Source: Ctenosaura bakeri (Eukaryota; Chordata; Lepidosauria; Squamata; Iguanidae). From it: a stretch of DNA of 64,000 bases. Location: positions 806,001 to 870,000 of the forward strand of contig CAOLHI010000021.1 in the NCBI GenBank assembly GCA_948474755.1, read 5' to 3'. The position numbers and the translations under genes were made by a program. Within the stretch, counting starts at the first letter, position 1, and the number at the start of each line of letters is the position of its first letter. Of this stretch, positions 1-10,404 are shown piece by piece. The notes below the pieces were generated by a model. The model was not told the DNA's origin. It saw nothing but the letters and a program-made list of their open reading frames with translations, and made no database searches.

Positions 1-35
1 TTAATTTTAAAAATAATGGCTGGAACTCTGTATTT

Positions 36-226
36 AGGGCCTTTCCGCACTTCACTGCTATAGTTCAATTATTATACTTTCAACATCCTGTGGAATTCTG
101 GGGTTTATAATTTACTGAAGCCAAAGTGCTCTCTGGCTGAGAGTTCTAAATGCCCCTACCTAAACTTTCATAGGATGTTGGAAGTGGAATAATAGCACTA
201 TAACAATGTAGTACAGAAAGGCCCTT
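36..226. mobile_element. MITE-1 copy (palindromic, GGCC ends)
   Basis: A palindromic non-autonomous DNA transposon of about 190 bp. The left end reads GGGCCTTTCCGCACTT and the right end is its near inverse, ACAGAAAGGCCC. TTA lies on both outer sides, the expected target-site duplication. The arms carry the family core TTCAACATCCTGTGGAATTC and its inverse. It has no coding capacity. It belongs to the group with about a dozen other copies in the window. The one-base placement of the end is ambiguous because the terminal G can belong to element or flank. Confidence 0.8.
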
Positions 227-559
227 AGTTGCGTAGCCGCCTTTGTTGCATAGCCAAGCAGTGTCTCCCAGGGCAGTCCTCAACCAACTTTTCTGGGCAT
301 CAGCCACACAGAGAGAAGGGGGTCTATTCTGCCAGAAATCAGGGCATGGCCAGATGAGATTTCCATCTCTTCCACCAGCAAGCAAGGAGGCAACAAGGAA
401 GTGTGACAGAGCTCCTGCTTCTGATCACCATAATTTTGCTGGCTGGTAGGAAGGTGTGGAAACATCTTTGCCCACCCACCCCCAATTGCCAGCATAATGA
501 GCAGCCTTCTCTCTGTGTAGTTGATGCCCTTTAAGGTAGGTGTGGAGGGAACAGTTACA
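227..559. other. No gene or recognised repeat
   Basis: I see no repeat core, splice-like exon or codon-biased frame here. The short open frames on both strands overlap each other and look like chance. Confidence 0.5.
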
Positions 560-905
560 ATCATGGCAATAGTGCCATGTGTAGAAAAAATGAATATGTA
601 TCTGCTCTTTTCCTGTGGTTTGAACTGGAGCACTGTCAGAAAATGGAACTGGTTGAAAAGCAGAACATATGTGCTGTATTGTAGGGAGCATGAAGGACTT
701 ACAGAATGAAGGACTCACACACACACTTTTTGCAAAGTCTCTCAGCCAGCTTGGCACCTTTTTTCCCCCTTTTAGCTCACTTTTGCAAGCAGTGTGCACA
801 TGCAAGTGGTTCCAAGCAAGCCTCCATAGGCAAGAAGAACCGAGGAAAGTGTGGAACTCCCATCAAATTGATGGAATTTGTACTTCATTTGCAAGTATTG
901 AAAGA
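560..905 (+). repeat. Unclassified dispersed repeat X, copy 1
   Basis: This stretch matches, in inverted orientation, the block at about 8015-8262. Shared pieces include the CTCTCAGCC.GCTTGGCACC core, the AGAAAATGGAA.TG block upstream and the CAAGC..GCTTGG ends. Identity looks around 75-80 percent by eye. Termini are not defined and no coding domain is visible. The family is unknown; it may be an LTR or a DNA element. Confidence 0.5.
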
Positions 906-957
906 GCAAGTAATTAGAGAATGGGGTGTCTAAGGTGGGGGCTTCCTATACAAGAAA

Positions 958-1172
958 AGCTTTTCCACCAAAACATCAGGAAGCAAGAGCAGTTCGATAG
1001 AGCAATATGCTGCCTCGGAGTGTGGTGGAATATCCTTCTTTGGAGGTTTTTAAACAGAGGTTGGATGGCCATCTGTTGGGAGTGCTTCGATTGTATATTC
1101 CTTCCTGGCAGAGGATTGGACTAGATGGCCCTTGTCATCTCTTCCAACTCTATGATTCTTTGATTCGCTGAT
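958..1172 (+). mobile_element. CR1 LINE 3' end
   Basis: The 3' end of a CR1 retrotransposon. The stretch around 1010-1075 encodes the end of the CR1 ORF2 (leucine-rich P-R-S-V-V-E..S-F-L-E-V-F-K-Q-R-L-D-G-H-L-L-G pattern, as in the intact copy at 36605-36690). It then runs into the family tail TGGCCCTTGTCATCTCTTCC and the ATTCTATGATTC-type 3' repeats. It is severely 5' truncated, as usual for CR1. Confidence 0.85.
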
Positions 1173-1942
1173 TCTACAGATGTGTAACTCCAGGTTATGG
1201 AATCATAAGTCTATCCTCAATTCCAGCCAATATTGCTTGTTTTCATAGAATTCATAGGCTTTTCCAATCTATGATAAAATGCTAGTATATTGGGGTAAGG
1301 GAGTCAGAGAGGTGAGTCTGTCAGGAAAGCTTTGCCATCATACAAACAAGAGACTTGTGCATACATATAAAATAAATGTTCTTTTTCTGTTCTTCTGCTA
1401 TGGCACTGATTTGTTTTTCTGTTATTCTTCCCTATAATAGCTCAGCAGCAACAATCATTTCTCTCATCAATTTTCCTTTCTCTTTTTAATTGATCAGTGT
1501 GCTCATATAAATAAAATACAATGGTTGGAAGATTTATCTTTCATTACACAGGTGTTAAGCTGAGACACACTCTTCTGAATTGTTCTGAAATGAAGCATTC
1601 AATCTTCTTTGGATTTCCTCTGTTTTTAGCTGAATGCCATGATAATGGTTGTAATAAGGCTGCTATTGTGTTCTGAGTGGAGAGATGAACTTTCTTCAGC
1701 TAGACTCTTGTTTAACTACTACTTAACTTGGTTTCGTATAGTTAATAACGTCTTTAATGAGCATTGATTGTGAGAAGCTATTTATTTAGGTGAGTGTGGA
1801 TGCCTTTTGTTAGCTGGTAGCTATCAGCTATCACACATCTCTGAGCTCCTCAAATGAATTTTGAGAAATCTAGCACGCTGGAATATAGCCAATGAAGAAA
1901 GTGAAACATGGGATTTTGCAGTTGGCTGGCAAGAAAGAATTA
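1173..1942. other. AT-rich unique stretch
   Basis: No recognisable transposon. AT-rich with short homopolymers. The part from about 1480 to 1800 lacks repeat motifs seen elsewhere in the window. No coding signal. Confidence 0.45.
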
Positions 1943-3225
1943 CAGAATCATAGAGCTGGAAGAGACTGTTACTGCGGCCCAGGCCTACCTGGAGATAGCA
2001 CATGATATCGTTTTGATATCAAAACCATTCGGCCTTCCTCTGCCACCCCACTCCACATGTTTGCGAGGCCTCCGGACAAGCACGTAAACAGGTGTGGCCA
2101 ATAATTACTGGACATTCCATTCTCCACCTAGGCAGGCAGAACAGAGCCGGTTTGTCGCTTCAGGGACCTCTCCAGCAAACACCCTTTTGCTTATGCACGA
2201 TACTAACAAAGGCACCCTGCCCCGAGCAAAAAAGTCGTGCCAAGCGCTCTGTATTTGCATACTGGCTACACTATTGTTGATTCGGCTTTAAGCCAATCAT
2301 GCTAAACTCTGACCTTTCCAAAACTTTGCCCCATTCCAAACTCGCATTGTTCTCACCGAGTAAGGTATGGCCTGCAGTCACAATTCACCCTATATAAACC
2401 CCCTGATTCTGAGACCACCTCGGATCGCTCTGGACTTCCATCCCACCTTGCTGCCACTTTGTCTGGTGAGCCGTCCCCTCAGTACCACGTACTGAGACCC
2501 ATATCCACGAACTCTATCTTCATATCGCTTCAGGACTACGAGACAGGTGTCGTATCACCCATTTCCCCCGAAAATCCCTATTTCCAATTCTACCGTTAAC
2601 TGCGTGATTGTGGTGTCTTTCTGTTTGTTTGTCTTTCAATAAAACATCATTTTTGCTATTTTAAAGCACTCCGACTGCTTGACTGACCTGACCCCGTAGA
2701 CGCTGGGTTGCAAGATCCTGCTAAGTTACCCTGCCTCTCGCTAGGTTTAGTGAGTGCTCCAGCTAATATTCCCCAAAGTTGTGCTTGTGTTTGGGTTATT
2801 TGGGCCCCCCTCCCAGGACCCCCAGAGAACAGGGTAACAAGGCCACAACACCCATCAAGCCCAACCTCTTCCATGTAGGAACACACACTCAAAGCACCCC
2901 CAGCAAATGGCCATCCAGCCTGTTTAAAAATCTCCTAAGAAGTTGACTCCACTACACTCTGAGGCAGCATATTCCACTATCAAATGTCTCAGGAAGTTCT
3001 TCCAAATGTTTAGGTGAAATCTCTTTTCCTGTAGTTTGAATCCATTGCTCCATGTCCTAGTCTCTGGAGCTGCAGAAAACTAGCTTGCTCCATCTTCAAC
3101 ATGATATTCATTCAAATATTTAAACATGGCTATCATGTCACCTCTTAATCTTCTTTTCATCAGACTAAACATGCCTAGCTCCCTAAGCCCCTCCTCACAG
3201 GACATAGTTTCCAGACTTTGCATTT
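1943..3225 (-). mobile_element. CR1 LINE fragment split by an LTR
   Basis: Minus-strand CR1 3' region. The 3' tail AATCATAGAGCTGGAAGAGA sits at 1946-1965, then a solo LTR intervenes (1967-2839), and CR1 resumes at 2840 and reaches about 3220. The minus-strand protein matches the CR1 ORF2 carboxyl end, including M-F-S-L-M-K-R-R-L-R-G-D-M-I-A-M-F-K-Y-L, with several stops. The join across the LTR is contiguous in CR1, so CR1 was there first. Confidence 0.85.
1967..2839 (+). mobile_element. Solo LTR, group LTR-B, copy 1
   Basis: An 873-bp endogenous-retrovirus-type LTR. It begins TGTTAC and ends GTAACA, a perfect 6-bp terminal inversion. Flanks are AGAC (1963-1966) and AGGC (2840-2843), a 4-bp target duplication with one change. 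Promoter and processing signals are visible: TATATAAACC at 2391 and AATAAA at 2638. It contains GATATC..TTTGATATCAAAA near the 5' end, shared with the copies at 22711 and 41973. No retroviral genes follow, so it is a recombined solo LTR inside CR1. Confidence 0.88.
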
Positions 3226-3882
3226 GCCTTGGGGAAAGAATGATATTGTTTTGTTCAGCACTTTGAAAAACTCTGTACTCTCCTATATATCTATAAATAA
3301 TAAGAGGATAGCAAAATACGATTAGTATCTGACATTCTCTCATCGCTGCTAAACAGACCTATAAAATGCTTCCCAAGACTCCTACTGTTCAGGGAAATGG
3401 AGGGTGCATAAGTATACTTTGCTTTAGGTTATTTTCATGTATTCTTTCTATTGCAGCATTTGAGTCTTTGGCCTGCATGAGAGAGAAAAGCAGCCATACA
3501 CAGTTCCATCAGGCCTTGGCCCTCGTGACTGGTGACCACAACAGGAGTAAAGTTATGCTGTACTAACAGTGCCACTGTAATATGACTGAGATATACCTTT
3601 GTTGTCGAAAAAACAAATTGAATCCAGGTGCAAAGCTATAAGTCATTGACTAAGATGCTACACTGATGTTAAACAGTGTAAATCTCAGTACATAGAGTTA
3701 TATATTGTTTGTGCTCTGTCATCCTTGCACTGAATGGCAACATTTGACAACTGAACCAAGATAACAAATGTACAACCAGGTGCACAACCAAATGTGCAAA
3801 GTGCATCCATGTGCAATGCACAATGCACATCCCTACACAATGCCTTCCTGTGTTCTCACTAGCACCGCATGCACAGCTCTAC
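3226..3882. other. Unique stretch with purine/pyrimidine dyads
   Basis: No gene. About 3700-3845 holds many short repeats of GTGCA/TGCAC type (CAACCAGGTGCACAACCAAA, CATGTGCAATGCACAATGCA). A weakly similar block lies at about 48380-48620, so this may be an old unclassified repeat. Confidence 0.4.
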
Positions 3883-3937
3883 TGTTATCATAAAATGTGG
3901 GTGACTCAGGGGTCCACCAGTACCTCCATGAAACATT

Positions 3938-3968
<31 letters not shown>

Positions 3969-4845
3969 TATCCCGCCTCTCCATGTGGATCGAGGCGGCG
4001 AACAACTTAGAAATAGCATATATTTCGATACATTTTTCTATACGTTGGGGAATATTAGCTCAAAGAGGAAGCCTGTGAAGGGGAGTAACCTTATGAGCTC
4101 TTTTACACCTATGTTTGCCTGTACTGGTTCACGGAAGAACCAGCTGGAATTCCAAAAGTAAGGTCAATGTGTTTTACCGGGGGAACTGCAATCATACACA
4201 CAAGATCCAAGCTGTCACCCAATTGCACAAGCCTAACTGAAGGAAAAGCGAAGAAAGTTTTGAATAGAAAGATTTTCAGGGCAAAGTGGGTGATATTTAC
4301 CAATCCAGAAGAGCAGCAAAGCAACAGTGACGTGGCTTAGACATGAGTCTAAGGACAGTGCATAATAGGGAATCGGAGTGGCAAACTGGTGACCAGCAAT
4401 TGGTGTACTGTGAGCTGACTGGCCAAAAACTGGGGTTTAAATACCCTGTTTCTTCCTGGAGGGTGGGGGTATTGATGATTCTTTGGCAGAATAAACAACA
4501 GAATTCTGAAACTGGTCAATGAGGTCTTGAATGGACGAATGTTCTTCGCATTAGGTGAGAAAGGGCTAATGGCTGCCTTGATATAACAGTATTTGTTGTA
4601 CAGGTGGAGGCCCAAAAGGTGAGGTTTGCTTGTCAGAGGGAGAGGAGTTAAGACAATCAGCCATCTTGTGGGAATCTTCCAGACACTATTGTTTAAGATG
4701 TTGAATCATCGGTAGCTAACTGCAAGCCTATTATCACTGGAGTTTCCTGGTGATTTTCTGACTATGACCTGGCTATGCCTGACCTAAGTTGCAATTCATG
4801 TGTTTGGCCAGCCTTTTTCGCTTTTCCAGCATGGCCATACAGTCA
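3883..4845 (-). mobile_element. LTR-A copy 1 (minus strand)
   Basis: On the minus strand this is an LTR of group A. Its U5 end (3883-3930 here) carries the GGACCCCTGAGTCACCCAC core also seen at 18930 and 46890, and its U3 start (near 4825-4845) matches the start of the 46153 copy (CATGCTGG.AAAG..GGCTGG..AACACATG). The minus strand has a GGGTATTTAAACCCCAG TATA-type motif near 4436-4450, matching 46511-46527. A matching target duplication is not evident. It is interrupted by a (TTTA)n-tailed retroelement end at about 3933-4040. Confidence 0.75.
3933..4040 (-). mobile_element. (TTTA)n-tailed retroelement 3' end inside LTR-A
   Basis: About nine TTTA units are followed by TATCCCGCCTCTCCATGTGG and ATCGAGGCGGCGAACAACTT. 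On the minus strand this is a retroelement 3' end with a (TAAA)n tail. Other copies are at 38680-38800 (plus strand) and 63788-63930 (minus strand). It separates two parts of LTR-A that are contiguous in the copy at 57815, so it inserted after the LTR. Family unassigned. Confidence 0.7.
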
Positions 4846-5944
4846 TAGAGGGATATATTTTATATTTATGCCAATTAATATATTTTCCAATTAAATAGGG
4901 TCTGAGTTTTAATGGGAATTTTACAAGCTTTCTAACCTTAAAGAAGCTATCCAATGTTAAAGGATGATAGAGTTCAATGTTTTGGAAAGTTCTTCTAAAG
5001 TTCAGATTAAAACCTGAAATGGATTCACCATCTTGTTGCCATTGGAACTGAGCAGATTCAAGCTACCTAGTGTGAAAAACTGAACCTATCAATAGTGGAT
5101 ACAAGAAATGAAAGGGAGAACCCTCAAAGAGTGTGCAGTTTTCTGCAAGCAACCAAAGCTGTGCCAATACAATAAATAGATGGTTGGCAACTGGGGTAAG
5201 AAAAAAATACCAGAAGCAGCTGGACAGGAGATAAATTGAGAGGGAGGAGGTTTGATTAATGGTTCTCAATCTCCGGATGATTGATTTTTGGCTCCTTGTC
5301 CAGGTACACTTCACCAATGATTTATCTTAATTTGCTGGGCATTATGATGAGTTCAAGAAGACTTGGACTCAAACCATCTATCATGTCCATCATCAACAGA
5401 AAACTATGTGGCCTTCATAGTAATCCTCTTTCTTTCCAAGTATGCCTCACCCAAACAAAGGAGGGTGTTATTTTGTTTGCTCATGGGTATGTTTTCCCAT
5501 TTGTAAAAATAAAGACAGAGTTCCTCAGTCATACTGTGAATCCTGCAGCAGGTCAGGTTTTGTTTGAAAGAATGCGAGGTACAATTATGAATCAGATGTG
5601 TGAGTACAATAAACATCCATGGCTTTTCATTCCTGAAGTGAAAATTGCATATTTCCAGCTACAGTGACTTAAGGTTTAGTTGAAATTGTGTGTGTCTGTG
5701 TGTGCGTCTGTACTGTTTTCCATGAATATTTTGCCCCACTGTAAATTACTCTGAATACAAAAGAATCTAATGTGAATACTAAGTGGACTGAATATATATC
5801 CCTTCAGAGACAAGACAGTGTTTCCTGTCTTCTCTCTGAATTGGCTTAGTTACACTGTGATATTCATTGCCAAGTGTCTGATGGATTATATGGGGATGTC
5901 ATGAAAGAGAGGCACAGGCTTCCCTCTTCTTACTCCAGTAGAGA
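4846..5944. other. Unique stretch; one unexplained ORF
   Basis: No recognised repeat. On the plus strand 5281-5667 is open for 128 codons from ATG to TGA. Its product has no motif I recognise, and the segment upstream is AT-rich without an obvious promoter. It could be chance, a single exon or a decayed processed copy; I favour chance. Confidence 0.35.
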
Positions 5945-5948
5945 CATT

Positions 5949-6391
5949 GGCCTTTTCCACATTTTGTTTTTAAAACGGGGCAGCGCGTCCTCCAACGAGG
6001 ACGTTTGCACTTGGGGGCAAACTAGGTCCGGACTACTTTCTGTAGTTTCGGACTTCAGCCCGCTCTGGAACGGCCAGAACTGGTGGTTCACTATGCTATT
6101 AAAACAGGTCTTTCAATAGCCTGGAGCGCCCCAGTCCGTCACTGTGCTTCTGTGTAGATCTGCGGGCTTGCACCAGCGCGAGGCTACAGATCTTCCGAGG
6201 GCGGGCTTCTGGCTGGCAAGCTTCTCCGGTTGGTGGACAGCCTCCACCAACCAGTAGCCTCCATTTTCGTCCCCGGAGCAGTGTGTAGCGCAGGCACACA
6301 CTGCTCCAGATCAGGGTGGATCATCGGAGGGAGCGCGCCAGTCCGGTGAGTAACAGACTGCCCCGTTTTCTTCCCAAAATGCGAAAAAGCC
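5949..6391. mobile_element. MITE-4, single copy with GGCC-type ends
   Basis: A 443-bp element with long terminal inverted repeats. Left GGCCTTTTCCACATTTTG then AAAACGGGGCAG; right CTGCCCCGTTTTCTTCCCAA then ATGCGAAAAAGCC. CATT occurs directly outside both ends. The interior (5990-6350) is much richer in GC and CpG than its surroundings and contains a hairpin around GGAGCAGTGTGT / ACACACTGCTCC at 6276-6306. The outer 10 bases match MITE-2, but the interior is unrelated to the other groups. No transposase frame. Confidence 0.75.
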
Positions 6392-6395
6392 CATT

Positions 6396-7555
6396 ATCTT
6401 GTCAACTTTCCAAAGAAATGATCATTAAAAGCTTGATGAACATCTACAAAGCTTTCTTTCCTAACACAGCCCTCTTTCTCTGCCCAAAGGTGTTTACTTT
6501 AGGTAACAGCAGAGGAAAATCAGGGTGGGTATCTTTTCCAAGATCTTGGAAGTAAATAGTCCAAAATTAATATACTGCATTATCTGTAATTAGTAAAAAG
6601 AAGTCACAACCATTTTAACAGTCATTATATTAATCATTAAATAACAATAATGTGAATAGATTGAATAACAATTAAACTTTTATGTCATTTTAATTGGTTA
6701 CAGGGAGTGCTATTTGGCTATTCTTAGTCTTTTTAATTATTTTTAAGACCTTAAAGCAACATGTTATATTATGTCTCTAACAGTTAATGTAGCAAATTGA
6801 TCCTTCAAATTTTCTCTGAAGTGAGTTAACATTATTTTATTTCCCATTTAACATTAATGTTTTATCACTAACACTAACGTCTTAAAATGCCAGTTTTTCC
6901 TGCCGGGGACTGATAGCAAATTTTATATGTTTGATTCATTTTCTTTTGTGTGCACACACCCCCTTCCATTTCCGAAGGTGAATTATTGGGGGACATGAAG
7001 CTTTCATGATGAGCTCCATTAAATCTTACTTATGAACATTCATAACACCTCCAATTCATCCTGCTCATTAGCCACAATTAAAGTAAACCTATTGGATCAA
7101 CTGCTGGATGATGAGTCAACATATAGATGACTCTCACTGATTTCATAACCTCTAACATTTTACAGATGAAACCTAAGACATGTGTGGCCAAGCACCAGCA
7201 GAGTGTGGTCAAAATGTTAATAATCTTGTTAATAATAAATGAATAATACTTTGTTAATAAGGAAGAACACACAAGCTAGGAGACACTGCAGCAGTTTGCT
7301 TTTGCCTGAATTGACAGGAAATGGCAGAATCCTTAACTCTCCTCTCATTTCTCCTTGTTCAGTACAATTCAGTACAAACTACTATTTAGACTTCTAACTC
7401 AGTTTGCAGCAATAGAAGTAGGCTGATGACAAAGGGGGAAAATGAGACAAGAGAAAAACTGGTACATTTTAAAAGTGGTGCAACCATGGATAAATCAGGA
7501 CCATATCTGTCAAACTGGGACAGTTGGAGAGGATGTGGTTGTGTGCTAACTCAGT
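6396..7555. other. AT-rich unique stretch
   Basis: No transposon core is visible. The portion 6560-6960 is very AT-rich with many AACATTA/TTAATG words. A weak match to repeat R1 occurs near 7080-7130 (GTAAACCTATTGGATCAAC). No coding signal. Confidence 0.4.
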
Positions 7556-7557
7556 GG

Positions 7558-7935
7558 CTTGTTGTTGTTGTGTGCTTTCAAGTTGTTTCTGACTTCTGGT
7601 GATTCTAAAAAGAACCCATCAAGAGGTTTTCTTGGCAAGACATAGGCCATTTCCGCACTAGAGTGTTATAGCGCTATGATTCCACATTCAACATCCTATG
7701 GAATCCTGGGCTTTGCAGTTTCAGGAGGGGGGGAACTGCAAACCCCAGGATTCCGTAGGATGTTGAAAGTGGAATCATAGCGCTATAACACTCTAGTGTG
7801 GAAATGGCCATATTCTGATGGGGCTTTCCTTTGGCCTTTTCTGAGACTGAGAAAGTATGATTTCCCCAAAGTTATCCAATGAGTTTCCATGACCAACAGG
7901 AGTTTGTATCCCAGTCTCTCATACATGAAGACCTC
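7558..7935 (-). mobile_element. tRNA-headed SINE split by MITE-1
   Basis: Minus-strand copy of the squamate SINE found many times here. Its (AAC)n-type tail appears as TTGTTGTTGTTG at 7560. The body matches TGTGTGCTTTCAAGTTGTTT and AGGTTTTCTTGGCAAGA, then MITE-1 interrupts (7645-7809), then the body continues with TCTGAGACTGAGAAAGT and GAGTTTCCATGACCAACAGG. The tRNA-like head is degraded. Confidence 0.75.
7645..7809. mobile_element. MITE-1 copy inside a SINE
   Basis: A 165-bp near-perfect palindrome: GGCCATTTCCGCACTAGAGT at the left and its inverse ACTCTAGTGTGGAAATGGCC at the right. ATA flanks both sides as 3-bp target duplication. The arms differ at only a few positions, so this looks like a young copy. 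Confidence 0.88.
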
Positions 7936-8014
7936 AGCTTTTGATGCTGCATTATATGATGACTCACTGTTTTGATCCTTCCAATTTAAGGACAGGTTCC
8001 ATTAATCTCTCTCT

Positions 8015-8262
8015 TTCATCAGATCTTCTTGTCTACAGAAGCTCGCTTGGAACTGCTCACACACACACATGCTGCTTGCAAAGTTTGCTGCGAAAGGGGA
8101 AAAGGTGCTAAGCCAGCTGAGAGACTTTGGAAGCAGCACACATAGGGATGTAACAAGCGCCCCTCTGTAATGTCCTCCACGCTTCTAAAAGTACAATACA
8201 TGGCTTCGGCTTTTCAGACAATTCCATTTTCTAATAGTGTTCCAGTCCCTAAATCATCAGAC
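8015..8262 (-). repeat. Unclassified dispersed repeat X, copy 2
   Basis: Inverted relative to the block at 560-905. The minus strand reads AAAGTCTCTCAGCTGGCTTA and AGAAAATGGAATTGTCTGAA, each aligning with the plus strand of copy 1. It lies about 7.1 kb from the first copy. At its right end (about 8262-8345) a SINE head on the minus strand begins (CAAACCACTACAACACACTG). Confidence 0.5.
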
Positions 8263-8454
8263 AAGTGGGGGAACCCTACAGTCCGAGTCCAAGACACAAA
8301 CCACTACAACACACTGGCTCAACTCAGTGGCACCGCTGTCTATAGGTCCTGATTCCCAGTTGAGTGGGATTTCTCTATCCACTAGGCAAGAATCAGAAAG
8401 TTTTGATGCTGGTCTTGAAGTGTTTTTCCACCTTGCAAGTTTTTTTGGTGAATA

Positions 8455-8560
8455 TCTATTCATTCATTGTCTTATTGTTCTATTGCTTCAAGCTCTGCCT
8501 TTCTCCCAGTGTGGACCAAAAGCAATTTACAATATAAGTTAAAATAAAAAGTAAGATACC
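8455..8560 (-). mobile_element. Retroelement 3' tail fragment
   Basis: The motif CTGCCTTTCTCCCAGTGTGG ACCAAAAGCAATTTACAAT matches the sequence on both sides of the LTR at 57815 (CCACCTTTCTCCTGGCATGG, ACCAAAGGCAGCTCACAA). It appears to be the 3' end of a non-LTR element on the minus strand. Family not assigned. Confidence 0.5.
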
Positions 8561-8745
8561 GGTAATTTTTTTTAAAAAAATTATACTTTACAAAAGTTTG
8601 AAAACCATTAAGCAAACAACCCATTATTTATCTTTTCCTGATAGTTGAAAGAAATAAAAGAGCCCATCAAGCCTCCCATGGATGAGAGTTTCAAAGCCTA
8701 TGAGGAACCACTCTGAAATTTCTCTCGCATGTCCTTACCAGACAA

Positions 8746-9522
8746 CAGTGATGTAGACTCAAGACGATTGACTTGGACTCAAGTTGGACTTAAGTAACTT
8801 CAGTGACTCAACTTGGACTTGACCTGGCAATAACGATGCACTTTGACTTGACTCATGACTTGTATATTTTTAGTGACTGATTTGCTGGTTTTGTTCAGTC
8901 ACATAATCCATCCATCCAAAAACCTCAGAACTTTGAATAACACTTCTATTTTTTTATTTTTTATTTTTTTATTTTTTTTTTGTCCAATAGCTACATGATG
9001 ATCTATCTCAAGCCCAAAGTGTGGGTGCATTTCTCAGAGGGGAACAGAAAATGCATTAGGCAACGGGCACGACACAGGGTTGAAGTCTACTCAGCAGCCT
9101 GTCCCTGTTGCATATCAGAGGAGCCTTCTAAAACTTTTCCTAAGAACGGAAGGCAAGACTCGCCCCAGAGTGCAAGGTGTGTTTCTCAGAGGTGAACAGC
9201 AAGTGTTTTAGGCAATGGGCTTTAGAAGGAGGGATCTTTCCTTCTAAAGCTTTTGAAGCTTTAATAATGGGGAGTAAGAAGGATCCTATTCCCCACTTCT
9301 GAAAATCCTCCAGCGTTGGAAATGGGAAATCAGAAAGATCCTATTCCACACTTCCAAAGCTGCAAATGGAAAAATTGCAAATGTGGAGGGCCAACTCTGC
9401 TTAAATTGTTGAAACTGACTTTTTTTCAATTCTGTCCAGAAATTCTGGAATAGAGGTTGGGGTACAGAGTTGGGTCTCAGACTTGAGGCTTGACTTGAGG
9501 CTTGAAGTGAAAGACATCACTG
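8746..9522. mobile_element. hAT-like non-autonomous element
   Basis: A 777-bp element. Left terminus CAGTGATGT, right terminus ACATCACTG: 9-bp perfect inverted ends of hAT type. Outside are CCAGACAA (8738-8745) and CCAAACAA (9523-9530), an 8-bp target duplication with one change, as expected for hAT transposons. The ends carry runs of GACTTGGACTCAAGTTGGAC type. The middle has a T-rich run (8948-8982) and no transposase frame; the small plus-strand ORF at 8980-9195 has no recognisable domain. Confidence 0.8.
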
Positions 9523-9699
9523 CCAAACAAGCATGGGAAGGTGGTGGGACTGAGAGAAAGCCCTCACCATAAGACTTGGGCAGAATCATGTGGGGAGACA
9601 GAAGCTTTCAGATATTCCCGTCCCAAATCTTATAGAACTATATCACAGCCAGCACTTTGAATTATGCTTGGAAATAGATCAGTAGCCAGTGAAAGGGTT

Positions 9700-9945
9700 T
9701 CAAAAAGGGAGTTATGTTCTCTCTATTTTATGGATTGTTTTGTAAAGTAGCACAAAAGTTTTTACACTGAAAAAAACACCACACATTATTGTGCAGATAA
9801 TTTGGGGGGGGGGTTGGCACCAAAGATATATTTTCTGCAGAGGTAAAATGTGTTTTCCGCACACTAAAAAAAAATGTGCTGGGAAACCACATGCATTTCT
9901 GTGCAAATGGTCCTGGTGGGAGTTTTGCACACCACAAAAAAAGCC
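9700..9945. repeat. Purine/TGCACA-rich degenerate repeat
   Basis: Contains many TTTTGCAC, GTGCAAA, AAATGTG words and homopolymer runs. Similar blocks occur at 20980-21311 (hAT-like element), 44930-45360, 50130-50350, 58850-59220 and 60770-60960. The copy here is too degraded to define ends. Confidence 0.4.
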
Positions 9946-9949
9946 CCAC

Positions 9950-10108
9950 TTTGATACCATTTTAACTGCCATGGCTGCCTCCTATGAGATCCTGGGATCC
10001 ATGGTTTCGTGAGGTATTAAGAAGTCTCTGCCTGAGAACATTGACATCTCAGCAAACTACAGACCCCAGGATTCTATAGGATGTATCCAGGGCAGTTAAA
10101 CTGGTATC
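9950..10108. mobile_element. Second palindromic MITE type (TTTGATACC ends)
   Basis: Left TTTGATACCATTTTAACTGC; right its inverse GGCAGTTAAACTGGTATCAAA. The middle has GATCCTGGGATCCATGGTTT and CAGACCCCAGGATTCTATAG. The related copy at 37748-37965 shares CACTTTAACTGCCATGGCTC. It is not the GGCC group. Superfamily unknown; hAT is possible. A MITE-3 begins immediately to the right. Confidence 0.65.
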
Positions 10109-10111
10109 AAA

Positions 10112-10404
10112 GGCCCTTTCCACAACCTACCTTGTTCTGTTGGTGCTTCAGCAGCAATCCTGGCTGTGCTGGGGAAGGAATTACTTCCATCATGCTTCCA
10201 GGACTTCCATAGGCCAGGTAAGTGCAAGGTGATCATGCAATCACAGGTCATTGACAGGGAAACTCCATCAATGATTTAATCTGTGATTGCACCACCTGGT
10301 GACAGGAAAAGGATGGGACCACAATGACATCATGCAGAAGTGTCATCACGGTCTCGCTCCTCTCCCATCCCCATGCCAGAACAACAGCATCCTCAGAAAG
10401 AGCC
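10112..10404. mobile_element. MITE-3 copy
   Basis: A 293-bp element with ends GGCCCTTTCC and GAAAGAGCC, flanked by AAA on both sides. The interior contains an inverted pair around CATTGACAGGGAAACTCCAT / CAATGATTTAATCTGTGATT, like other MITE-3 copies. Its left flank is the end of the palindrome at 9950-10108, so it landed at that boundary. No coding frame. Confidence 0.75.
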
